A DNA stretch of 64,000 nt, taken from an uncultured Polaribacter sp. GTDB lineage: Bacteria; Bacteroidota; Bacteroidia; Flavobacteriales; Flavobacteriaceae. The stretch lies in assembly GCA_943788045.1 (NCBI GenBank), contig CALSOT010000004.1, positions 1 through 64,000 of the forward strand, in the 5' to 3' direction. The notes under the pieces are model-generated. The model had not been told where the DNA came from and searched no databases. It saw only the letters and a program-made list of their open reading frames with translations. Position numbers and translations under genes: made by a program. This document shows, one piece after another, positions 57,210-64,000 of the stretch. How positions within the stretch are numbered: the first letter of the stretch is position 1; each line of letters starts with the position of its first letter.

Positions 57210-57302
57210 CTAATTTTATAGTAAAGCTTAAATCTTATTTTTAAAGCAAAACTATTTCATATCAACAAAGAAGATATTAAAGCATACTTCTTCAAAAAAA
57301 AT

Positions 57303-57332
57303 AAACCAGCGTTCCAATAGCGCTGGTTTTAT
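57303..57332. terminator. Bidirectional rho-independent terminator
   Basis: AAACCAGCG (57303-57311) pairs with CGCTGGTTT (57321-57329), with flanking A/T runs, between the convergent secreted-protein and lpxK genes. The stem reaches the stop region of lpxK. Confidence 0.8.
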
Positions 57333-58342
57333 TTTATATGACTTTTAATTATTGAGTTGAATAATTTTTGTTCTCCTATAAAAGAAGTCTGTATTCCTAA
57401 ATAAGAGAGATTTTCTATGGAACTCTCTAACCGAACATAATCTTTCTCTGTTGTTAAGATTAACTTTTTAGAGGCATTTAATACATCATATTCTTTTTTT
57501 ATGTTTTCTATTTCTTTGTCTGTAAAATTATGATGATCTGAAAATTTTAAATGTTTAAAAATTACATTTCTTTCTTTTAAAAAAGATAATAAAGGCTGTG
57601 GATTTGCAATACCAGTAATTAATAAAACTTCGAAGTCTTTTAAATCATCTACTAAAATACTTCTATTACCAGATGTTTTTACATCATAAGAAATTGTAGT
57701 AAAAAACACATTGGTATTGTATTTTTTTAATTTATCTCGAATTTTAATTTTAGAACTTTCCGATAAATCAATAGGACATTTAGTAACCAAAATTATATCT
57801 GCTCTTTTTGCTCCTACTCTACTTTCTCTTAAATTTCCTGTCGGTAATAAAAAATCATTCGTAAATAAATCATTATATTTTGTTAATAGAATATAAAAAC
57901 TTCCTTTAACTTTTCTGTGCTGAAATGCATCATCCAGCAAAACAAGATCAGGAGATGCCTCAGTAATCAATTTCGAAATTCCCTGCACTCTATTTGCATC
58001 TACGGCAACATCAATACCTTTAAATTTTTTAAAATACTGTAAAGGTTCATCACCCACATCTTCTGCAGAATGCGTGTCATTTAACAGCACGAAACCCTCG
58101 GTTTTACGTTTGTATCCTCTACTTAAAACCGCTGTCTTAAAACCATCTTTTAACAAACGAATTAAATATTCTATTTGTGGCGTTTTACCTGTCCCTCCAA
58201 CACTTAAATTACCAACAACGATTATAGGTAGATTAAAAGAGGTTTGTTTTAAAAAACCAACTTCAAAAAATAAATTACGAACCTTAGTTATCAGATCATA
58301 AATGAGTGCAAAAGGAAATAATAAAAAGCGTAGAAATTTCAT
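57329..58342 (-). CDS. lpxK: Tetraacyldisaccharide 4'-kinase
   Basis: This 337-residue membrane-associated P-loop kinase phosphorylates the lipid A precursor at the 4' position. An N-terminal hydrophobic segment (about 4-18) anchors it to the inner membrane. Walker A is GGTGKT (49-54) in VVGNLSVGGTGKTPQ. DDAFQHRKV carries catalytic Asp and His residues. It is divergent from the Nif3-like gene. A near-match -7 box TATTTTCG lies 5 nt before the ATG. Confidence 0.95.
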   Translation of the reverse strand: MKFLRFLLFPFALIYDLITKVRNLFFEVGFLKQTSFNLPIIVVGNLSVGGTGKTPQIEYLIRLLKDGFKTAVLSRGYKRKTEGFVLLNDTHSAEDVGDEPLQYFKKFKGIDVAVDANRVQGISKLITEASPDLVLLDDAFQHRKVKGSFYILLTKYNDLFTNDFLLPTGNLRESRVGAKRADIILVTKCPIDLSESSKIKIRDKLKKYNTNVFFTTISYDVKTSGNRSILVDDLKDFEVLLITGIANPQPLLSFLKERNVIFKHLKFSDHHNFTDKEIENIKKEYDVLNASKKLILTTEKDYVRLESSIENLSYLGIQTSFIGEQKLFNSIIKSHIK

Positions 58343-58388
58343 TAATACGAAAATAAGTCATTTTTATGGATTCATGAATGGAAAATGT

Positions 58389-58396
58389 TAACTTTG
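58389..58396 (+). promoter_or_regulatory. -7 box of the Nif3-like operon
   Basis: TAACTTTG matches TAnnTTTG and lies 22 nt before the ATG at 58419. No TTG is found at the expected -33 distance. Confidence 0.45.
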
Positions 58397-58418
58397 GTTT
58401 TCGATACAAAATGGTTCT

Positions 58419-59513
58419 ATGATAATAAAAGACATCACAAATTATTTAGAGGAGTTAGCTCCTTTAGATTATGCGGAAGATTTTGATAATGTTGGTTTAT
58501 TGGTTGGTAATTATAATACCGAAGTTTCAGGAGTCTTAATAACTTTAGACACGCTTGAAGAAACAGTAGATGAAGCAATCGAAAAAAAAACCAATTTAAT
58601 TATAAGCTTTCATCCTATTATTTTTAGCGGTCTAAAAAAACTGAATGGAAATTCTTATGTAGAGCGTGTTGTTTTAAAGGCGATAAAAAATGATATTGCC
58701 ATTTATGCAACTCATACTGCTTTAGATAATTCTAAAAATGGAGTTTCTGCTAAAATGTGTGAGGTATTAGGTTTAGAAAACACCAAGATTTTAATTCCTA
58801 AAAAAGGAATCATAAAAAAACTAACCACTTATATTCCTTCAGATAATGCTGAAGATTTAAGAAATTCACTTTTTAATGCTGGCGCAGGAAGTATTGGCAA
58901 TTACGATAATTGTTCTTTTAATACTATTGGAGAAGGAACGTTTAGAGGAAATGAGAATTCTAATCCGGTTATAGGAAAAAAAGGAAAGTTACATACAGAA
59001 AAAGAAACTCAGATTAGTGTTGTTTTTGAAAGTAAAAATGAAAGTGCCGTCTTAAAGGCTTTACAAAATAATCATCCTTATGAGGAAGTTGCCTACGAAT
59101 TAATTACTACAGAAAATATTCATCAAGATATTGGTATGGGAATGATTGGAGAGTTATCAAATGAAATGGATGAAACAGCATTTTTACACTATTTAAAGAA
59201 AACGATGAAAACAGATTGCGTCCGTCATTCTCCACTTCTTCGTAAAAAAATTAAAAAAGTGGCAGTTTTAGGAGGTTCTGGAAGTTTTGCTATTTCAAAT
59301 GCAAAACGAGCAAATGCAGATGTTTATGTAAGTGCCGATTTTAAATATCATGAGTTTTTTAAAGCAGAGAACAAGATCCTTTTAGCCGATATTGGCCATT
59401 ATGAGAGCGAACAGTTTACAAAAAATCTTTTGGTAGCTCATCTTACAAAAAAATTCAGTAATTTTGCAATCATTTTATCTAAAAAAAGTACAAATCCTAT
59501 ATACTATATATAA
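58419..59513 (+). CDS. Nif3-like dinuclear metal-centre hexameric protein
   Basis: This 364-residue protein has the NIF3/YbgI core: EELAPLDYAEDFDNVGLLVG, IISFHPIIF with metal-binding His, ATHTALDN, and the C-terminal VYVSADFKYHEF and ADIGHYESEQF with further His/Glu ligands. A central insertion (about 130-230) is the PII-like domain found in longer members. Some homologues are linked to GTP cyclohydrolase or cofactor pathways, but the reaction is unsettled. It lies 2 nt before the coiled-coil protein gene, a conserved pairing in Bacteroidota. Confidence 0.92.
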   Translation: MIIKDITNYLEELAPLDYAEDFDNVGLLVGNYNTEVSGVLITLDTLEETVDEAIEKKTNLIISFHPIIFSGLKKLNGNSYVERVVLKAIKNDIAIYATHTALDNSKNGVSAKMCEVLGLENTKILIPKKGIIKKLTTYIPSDNAEDLRNSLFNAGAGSIGNYDNCSFNTIGEGTFRGNENSNPVIGKKGKLHTEKETQISVVFESKNESAVLKALQNNHPYEEVAYELITTENIHQDIGMGMIGELSNEMDETAFLHYLKKTMKTDCVRHSPLLRKKIKKVAVLGGSGSFAISNAKRANADVYVSADFKYHEFFKAENKILLADIGHYESEQFTKNLLVAHLTKKFSNFAIILSKKSTNPIYYI

Positions 59514-59515
59514 AC

Positions 59516-60289
59516 ATGGCAAAGAAGAAAGAAATTTCCGTTGAAGAAAAATTAAGAGCTTTATACGATTTACAATTAATCGACTCAAGAATTGATGAAA
59601 TTAGAAATGTTAGAGGTGAATTACCTTTAGAAGTTGAAGATTTAGAAGATGAAGTTGCCGGATTAAACACTCGTATTGCAAACTTAAACCAGGATTCAGA
59701 GAACTTAGAAACTGACATTAACAACAAAAAATTAGCTATCGAAGAGTCTAATGGATTGATAAAAAAGTACGACGAACAGCAAAAGAAAGTTAGGAATAAT
59801 AGAGAATTTGATTCTCTTTCTAAAGAAATTGAATATCAAGATTTAGAAATTCAATTAGCTGAAAAAAGAATTACTGAGTTCAAGGCAAAAATTGCTCAGA
59901 AAAAATCAGTAATTGACGCTACCGTTGAAAAATTAGAGAAACAAGAAAAACATTTAAGCCACAAAAAAGCTGAATTAGATGCTATCTTAAAAGAAACTGA
60001 AAAGGAAGAAAAATTATTAGGTGAAAAATCTAATGAATTTGCTAAAACTTTAGACGCACATTTATTTACTGCTTATACCAGAATCAGAACTAAAGTTAAA
60101 AATGGTTTAGCAGTGGTTGCAATTGAAAGAGGAGCTTCAGGAGGTTCTTACTTTACAATACCACCTCAGGTACAATTGGAAATAGCAAATAGAAAAAAAA
60201 TTACTATAGACGAACATAGTGGTCGTATATTAGTTGATGCTGCGTTGGCTGAAGAAGAAAAAGTAAAAATGGAAAAATTATTTTCTTAA
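59516..60289 (+). CDS. Coiled-coil protein of the C4-zinc-ribbon family, zinc ligands absent
   Basis: This 257-residue protein has a long coiled coil (about 35-185) and a C-terminal domain homologous to the CT398/YbbN-neighbour zinc ribbon family. At the places where relatives have CGGC and CxxC, it reads RGASGGSYF (Ser208, Ser211) and IDEHSGRIL (Asp232, Ser235). The whole protein contains no cysteine, so it cannot form the C4 site. The fold is probably kept by other contacts. It is co-transcribed with the Nif3-like gene and followed by a strong terminator. Confidence 0.9.
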   Translation: MAKKKEISVEEKLRALYDLQLIDSRIDEIRNVRGELPLEVEDLEDEVAGLNTRIANLNQDSENLETDINNKKLAIEESNGLIKKYDEQQKKVRNNREFDSLSKEIEYQDLEIQLAEKRITEFKAKIAQKKSVIDATVEKLEKQEKHLSHKKAELDAILKETEKEEKLLGEKSNEFAKTLDAHLFTAYTRIRTKVKNGLAVVAIERGASGGSYFTIPPQVQLEIANRKKITIDEHSGRILVDAALAEEEKVKMEKLFS

Positions 60290-60307
60290 TTTCTTAAATA
60301 AAATCAT

Positions 60308-60338
60308 AAAAAACTCGAAGCATAGCTTCGAGTTTTTT
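60308..60338 (+). terminator. Rho-independent terminator after the coiled-coil gene
   Basis: A stem built on AACTCGAAGC / GCTTCGAGTT (60312-60321 with 60325-60334) with outer A-T pairs, loop ATA, and a T run. It lies about 20 nt after the stop. Confidence 0.9.
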
Positions 60339-60458
60339 AATACATGAAACTTTAACTATTTATAAACTAATTCTTTACTAAAATTCATATTATTAATTTT
60401 AAATATAGAAATACTACAAAACTAGTTTGTAAACATTAAAATTTTATTGAAACAAAAA

Positions 60459-60487
60459 AAAACTCGAAGTGAAAATCTTCGAGTTTT
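60459..60487 (-). terminator. Rho-independent terminator after the DUF349 gene
   Basis: AAAACTCGAAG (60459-60469) pairs with CTTCGAGTTTT (60477-60487); read on the minus strand it ends in a T run. It shares the ACTCGAAG core with the terminator at 60308. Confidence 0.88.
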
Positions 60488-60511
60488 GAATTTTATAAAA
60501 ATGAATATTAT

Positions 60512-62434
60512 TTAGTAATCAATTTTTTTAATATAACTTAACTTTTCTTTCCAAAGAGTTAAATCTTCTTTAAACTCATTAACTCTCTTTTTTACATTTA
60601 ATACTAATGGATTGTCATCTTTCGCATTAGAGAAGAATCCTAAATTATTCTCTAATTGTTGAATTTCTTTTACAACTTCATCAATTTTCTTTCTTACAAA
60701 TATTTGTTCCGAATCTATTTTTCGAACATCTTCAGTGGCAACTAGGCCATCTATAACATTTGTGAATTTAAGCATAGAAATTTCATTCTTCTCCATATCT
60801 AAACCTTCAAAAGTCCGATCTATCAGTTTATTAAATTTACCATCTAAATGCCTTGCATTTCTGGGTAATGTGCCTAGTTCTCGCCAATTAGTAATAACCT
60901 CTAAAATTTCATCTTTAGTGGGTTCCTTTAATTCTTTTATAGTCTCTAAAAAAGCTTTCTTAGCATCTACAACAACTTGCTGCTCTTTATTCAAAGAATT
61001 TTTCTGCTCGTGATATCTATCAAAATAGTGATTACAAGCAGCTTTAAAACGTTTCCAAATATCATCAGAAAACTTGCGAGGAACATGACCAATTCTTTTC
61101 CAATCGGCTTGAATTTTCTTTAAGGTATTTGTTGACGACTCCCAATCACTACTTTCCTTTAGGGATTCGGCAAGCTCAATAAGTTCCATTTTCTTCTTTA
61201 GATTTTCTTGCTGTTCATTTTTTTCATGTTTGTAAAAAATATTTTTAGCACTATTGAATTTCTTTGTAGCACCTTTGAACTTTTGCCAAACTTCTTCACT
61301 TTTAGAATACGGAAGTTTACCTGAATTAAAATATTCTTGTCTTAATATTTCGATCTCTTTAATACTTTTTTGCCAATCCTTATGAGACTTATTGTTAGAT
61401 GTATCATAAGCATTTAGTTTTTCAACAATTACTAACTTTTTCTCTATAATCTCTTGATATTTAGAGCGCATTTCTCTGTAATAATCATGTCTTCTATCAT
61501 GAATCTTTTTAGTTGCTGCACTAAATTTACCCCAAACCTCTTCTCTCATATCTTGAGAAACAGGCCCAATGTCTTCTTTCCAAATTTTATGTAAATCTTG
61601 CAACTCTTTAAACGCACCATTTATATCTGACTCTTTGGCTAAAGCTTCTACTTTATCTATAATTTTTAATTTTTCTTCTAAATTATGTTTAAAATCTAAA
61701 TCTCTAAAATCGTTACTTAAATGAAGTAAATCATAAAAACGCTCTACATGGTGATGAAAAGTTTTCCAAGTATCGTTATAATGATTCTTAGAAACTGGTC
61801 CAATAGCTCTCCATGTATCTTGCAGCGCTCTGAAGCTTTTGTACATCGTTGCTGTATCAGCATTTTGAATTAAATCTTTTAATTGTTCTATAACTAAAAG
61901 CTTTTTTTCTAAATTTTCAGCTAACTGTTTATCTAAATCTTTATAATGAGCATCACGCTGCTTTTTATAATCGGTTAAAAGACTGTTATATTCAGATTTA
62001 ATCGGACTTGAAAATTGAAAGTCAATAGAATTTCCGCCAGATTCAATAAAAACGGCCTTCTTTTCTGCTAATAATGCTCCAAATTTTTGATTAAAAGCAC
62101 TTTTAACACCTTCAACTTGGTTCTTTATTTTGTGAATAGGATTGTTTGAAATAGTTTTACTGAGTTCTTTAACTAATTCCTCTAAAGATAATATGGAATA
62201 ATTTACAACATCAGATTCCTCTTCTTTCTGATTACCTTTTTCTGCATCAATAGCAATAGACTTCTCTATCAATTCAACAGCATCCGTGGTATCGTCTGTT
62301 TTCAAAATAACTTTTTCTTCATCAATTGTTTCCGCATCCATTTTTTTTTCATCACCCAATGTATCAGAATTATTTACAACTTCTTCTACTTTCGTTTCCG
62401 TCTTTTCAACGTTTTCATTTTTATTTTCTAACAT
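60512..62434 (-). CDS. DUF349 repeat protein
   Basis: This 640-residue protein has an acidic, low-complexity N terminus (about 1-75, many Glu/Asp/Val) and then about five DUF349 helical repeats. Repeat cores include TWRAIGPVSKNHYNDTWKTF, EDIGPVSQDMREEVWGKF, SGKLPYSKSEEVWQKFK, WKRIGHVPRKFSDDIWKRF and WRELGTLPRNARHLDGKF. It is soluble, with no signal peptide. The function is unknown; the repeats suggest a long helical scaffold. A TTG-N20-TATCTTTA promoter lies about 50 nt upstream, and the gene has its own terminator. Confidence 0.9.
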   Translation of the reverse strand: MLENKNENVEKTETKVEEVVNNSDTLGDEKKMDAETIDEEKVILKTDDTTDAVELIEKSIAIDAEKGNQKEEESDVVNYSILSLEELVKELSKTISNNPIHKIKNQVEGVKSAFNQKFGALLAEKKAVFIESGGNSIDFQFSSPIKSEYNSLLTDYKKQRDAHYKDLDKQLAENLEKKLLVIEQLKDLIQNADTATMYKSFRALQDTWRAIGPVSKNHYNDTWKTFHHHVERFYDLLHLSNDFRDLDFKHNLEEKLKIIDKVEALAKESDINGAFKELQDLHKIWKEDIGPVSQDMREEVWGKFSAATKKIHDRRHDYYREMRSKYQEIIEKKLVIVEKLNAYDTSNNKSHKDWQKSIKEIEILRQEYFNSGKLPYSKSEEVWQKFKGATKKFNSAKNIFYKHEKNEQQENLKKKMELIELAESLKESSDWESSTNTLKKIQADWKRIGHVPRKFSDDIWKRFKAACNHYFDRYHEQKNSLNKEQQVVVDAKKAFLETIKELKEPTKDEILEVITNWRELGTLPRNARHLDGKFNKLIDRTFEGLDMEKNEISMLKFTNVIDGLVATEDVRKIDSEQIFVRKKIDEVVKEIQQLENNLGFFSNAKDDNPLVLNVKKRVNEFKEDLTLWKEKLSYIKKIDY

Positions 62435-62480
62435 ATCTACAATGTTTAAGGTCTTAAATAATAGTACTATTATATATGCA

Positions 62481-62511
62481 TAAAGATACAGACAACTTAC
62501 TCAATTTGCAA
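62481..62511 (-). promoter_or_regulatory. Promoter of the DUF349 gene
   Basis: On the minus strand, TTG (62511-62509), 20 nt, then TATCTTTA (62488-62481), one mismatch from TAnnTTTG. The ATG at 62434 follows 46 nt later. Confidence 0.55.
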
Positions 62512-62534
62512 GCTATCCAACTATAAAAACGGGT

Positions 62535-63293
62535 CTAACTATTGTTCCAAATATTCCAAGATTCTTCTGCTTGCAATTGTAACATTTCAAAACCATTTTT
62601 AATATCAGCTCCCTTATCCCTTCCTTTTGCTAAAAATGCAGTTATTTCTGGATTGTAGATTAAATCGTACAATAGATGATTTTTTGTTAAAAATTGGTAG
62701 GGAATATCTGGATATTTATCAATATTTGGTGAAGTTCCAACAGGTGTAGAATTTATAATAATTTGATATTTATGAAGAACTTTTTCAGTTAAATCATGAT
62801 ATGAAATTTCTTTTTTCTTCATCGGATTTCTAGAAACAAATTTAAATTTAATACCATTCTTTTTGAGTGCATAGGCAATTGCCTTAGAAGCACCACCTGT
62901 TCCTAAAATTAAAGCACGTTTGTGACCATCATTTATGAGAGGAAGTAGTGATTTTTCAAAACCAACAATATCAGAATTGTATCCTTTTAAATTTCCTCTT
63001 TTTGTAAATTTAATCGTATTTACTGCCCCTATTTTTTTAGCTGTTTTATCTAATTTATCTAGATATTTTATTACTTCTTCCTTGAAAGGAATGGTAACAT
63101 TCATACCAATCAAATTTTTACCCCGGGCTTTCACTAAAGCCGGAAATTCTGCGATATTTTCAAGATCAAAATTGACATATTTATGATTCTCAAGCCCTAA
63201 TTTATCGAACTTTTTAGTAAAATATCCTCGTGAAAATGAATATTCAATATTTTTTCCTAATAAACCAAAAATTTTATTTTTTCTTTCTTCCAT
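62535..63293 (-). CDS. aroE: Shikimate dehydrogenase
   Basis: This 252-residue enzyme reduces 3-dehydroshikimate with NADPH in aromatic amino acid synthesis. Substrate-site residues lie in EYSFSRGYF (Ser pair) and NVTIPFKEEV (catalytic Lys), with Asn and Asp in GAVNTIK and YNSDIVGF. The NADP loop is ILGTGGASKAIAYAL, with NRNPMK-type SRNP after it. The length is slightly short but typical for Bacteroidota. It is cytoplasmic. The start overlaps the DUF368 stop by 20 nt, so the genes are translationally coupled. Confidence 0.95.
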   Translation of the reverse strand: MEERKNKIFGLLGKNIEYSFSRGYFTKKFDKLGLENHKYVNFDLENIAEFPALVKARGKNLIGMNVTIPFKEEVIKYLDKLDKTAKKIGAVNTIKFTKRGNLKGYNSDIVGFEKSLLPLINDGHKRALILGTGGASKAIAYALKKNGIKFKFVSRNPMKKKEISYHDLTEKVLHKYQIIINSTPVGTSPNIDKYPDIPYQFLTKNHLLYDLIYNPEITAFLAKGRDKGADIKNGFEMLQLQAEESWNIWNNS

Positions 63294-64000
63294 AAAAATC
63301 TATCGATAAAATCAACAAAACACCTGTAACGATATAAAATACTGCAAACCAAGTTTCTAAACTTAAAAAATTGGGAACGAATCGTTCATAGTTTTCAACG
63401 ATTTTATTTCCCTTGCTATCTAGTGAATAATTTCCTTTTTCTTGTAAATAAATTATTGTTTTCCATGGCCAGACAACACCTAAAGAACCTGTAATAAAAC
63501 CTATGATAATTGCATTAACTATCTGATACCATCGCTTAAGTACATATCCTAATATATGACTTACAGAAACTAATCCAAAAGCTGAACCTGCGGTAAAAAC
63601 AGCTATTATTTTTAAATATCGGACTTTGATTGGGTCTGATAAAACTTTAAAATCTCCTTCTAAAAGACTCATGATTACGTTAAATAACACATTTACAGAA
63701 TCTACCAACAACAATACGTAATTCCCTAAAAGAATTAAAATAAATGAACCTGAAAGCCCTGGAAGCGTCATACCAGAAACACCTATAATTCCGCATACAA
63801 AAACAAACCAAAGATTATCATTTTCTTTTGCGGGTGTTAAAAAACTTATCCCTAAACCAATGGATACTCCAACAATCAATGAAATACTCTTTTCTAGATT
63901 CCAATCTCCAAAATCCTTTCCAATATAATAAATTGAACCTATAATCATCCCAAAAAACCAACTCCAAACGTAGAGTTCATAGTTTATCAGTAAATAATCT
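63274..64000 (-). CDS. DUF368 membrane protein, partial (5' end beyond window)
   Basis: The frame is open through the right edge (the last codons read DYLLINYELYVWSWFFG before the internal Met at 63948), so the start is outside the window. About 241 residues are visible, with some seven hydrophobic helices. The repeat-type motif LPGLSGSFILILLGNY is the hallmark of DUF368, a family recently tied to undecaprenyl-phosphate recycling (PopT). That role is inferred here from the family. The C terminus is basic (FYGRKKK) and the gene overlaps aroE. Confidence 0.9.
   Translation of the reverse strand, partial: DYLLINYELYVWSWFFGMIIGSIYYIGKDFGDWNLEKSISLIVGVSIGLGISFLTPAKENDNLWFVFVCGIIGVSGMTLPGLSGSFILILLGNYVLLLVDSVNVLFNVIMSLLEGDFKVLSDPIKVRYLKIIAVFTAGSAFGLVSVSHILGYVLKRWYQIVNAIIIGFITGSLGVVWPWKTIIYLQEKGNYSLDSKGNKIVENYERFVPNFLSLETWFAVFYIVTGVLLILSIDFYGRKKK

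Overview
The window is AT-rich (roughly one third G+C by eye) chromosomal DNA from a marine-type member of the Flavobacteriaceae (Bacteroidota), probably close to Polaribacter or Tenacibaculum. Supporting signs are type IX secretion (T9SS) cargo with sorting domains, a gliding-motility-type C-terminal domain, a TonB receptor paired with a DUF4249 lipoprotein, monomeric isocitrate dehydrogenase, CAL67264/DUF6095-type small membrane proteins, almost no Shine-Dalgarno sequences, and promoters of the Bacteroidota form TTG-N18-21-TAnnTTTG. Most of the window is ordinary core genome. I see no prophage, insertion sequence, CRISPR array or integrative element.

Layout. 1-240: three tRNA genes on the minus strand (one cut by the window edge, then Pro-TGG and Ser-GCT). 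342-12133: a 7TM-HD phosphohydrolase, thiolase, an NlpC/P60 peptidase, gyrA with a TPR protein, clpC and a metallo-beta-lactamase-fold hydrolase. 12210-15898: a conserved protein of unknown function, an ECF sigma factor operon (sigma, acidic membrane protein, basic Spy-like periplasmic protein) and two small conserved proteins. 15927-18944: CatA-like acetyltransferase, HAD phosphatase, kdsB, a PTPS-type pterin synthase and idi. 19067-26846: a lipoprotein cyclophilin, prfC, an outer-membrane protein, a cyclophilin-FKBP fusion, DUF2721, trmD and a GT39 glycosyltransferase. 26880-34578: rplS with a possible structured leader, monomeric icd, a TonB receptor plus DUF4249 lipoprotein, and murQ plus DUF6095. 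34578-39120: a decayed gene, a secreted repeat protein behind a sigma-54-like promoter, ettA, a CAL67264 protein and lpxD. 39210-43272: a redox cluster (2,4-dienoyl-CoA reductase, pirin, MarR regulator, FMN reductase). 43676-49263: a very large T9SS cargo gene broken by two frameshifts. 49384-54375: acyl-CoA carboxylase beta, pta, ackA. 54439-55591: a second frameshifted T9SS cargo gene. 55752-64000: yebC, a secreted protein, lpxK, a Nif3-like protein, a coiled-coil protein, a DUF349 protein, aroE and a partial DUF368 protein.

How the genes fit together. Envelope biogenesis recurs (kdsB, lpxD, lpxK, murQ, GT39). pta-ackA with the thiolase and acyl-CoA carboxylase form acyl-CoA/acetate metabolism. 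The MarR cluster looks like an electrophile or quinone stress regulon, with a perfect 18-bp palindrome at the reductase promoter and 10-bp direct repeats at the FMN reductase promoter.

The observations most worth a second look are: a group of promoters whose TAnnTTTG box lies only 4-5 nt before the ATG, implying leaderless mRNAs; three single-base insertions that break two T9SS cargo genes; a decayed DUF6695-like gene coupled to DUF6095; a candidate L19 leader RNA; and a PTPS that carries the animal-type CxxxxxHGH motif rather than the QueD motif. I did not find a convincing new defence or mobile system.
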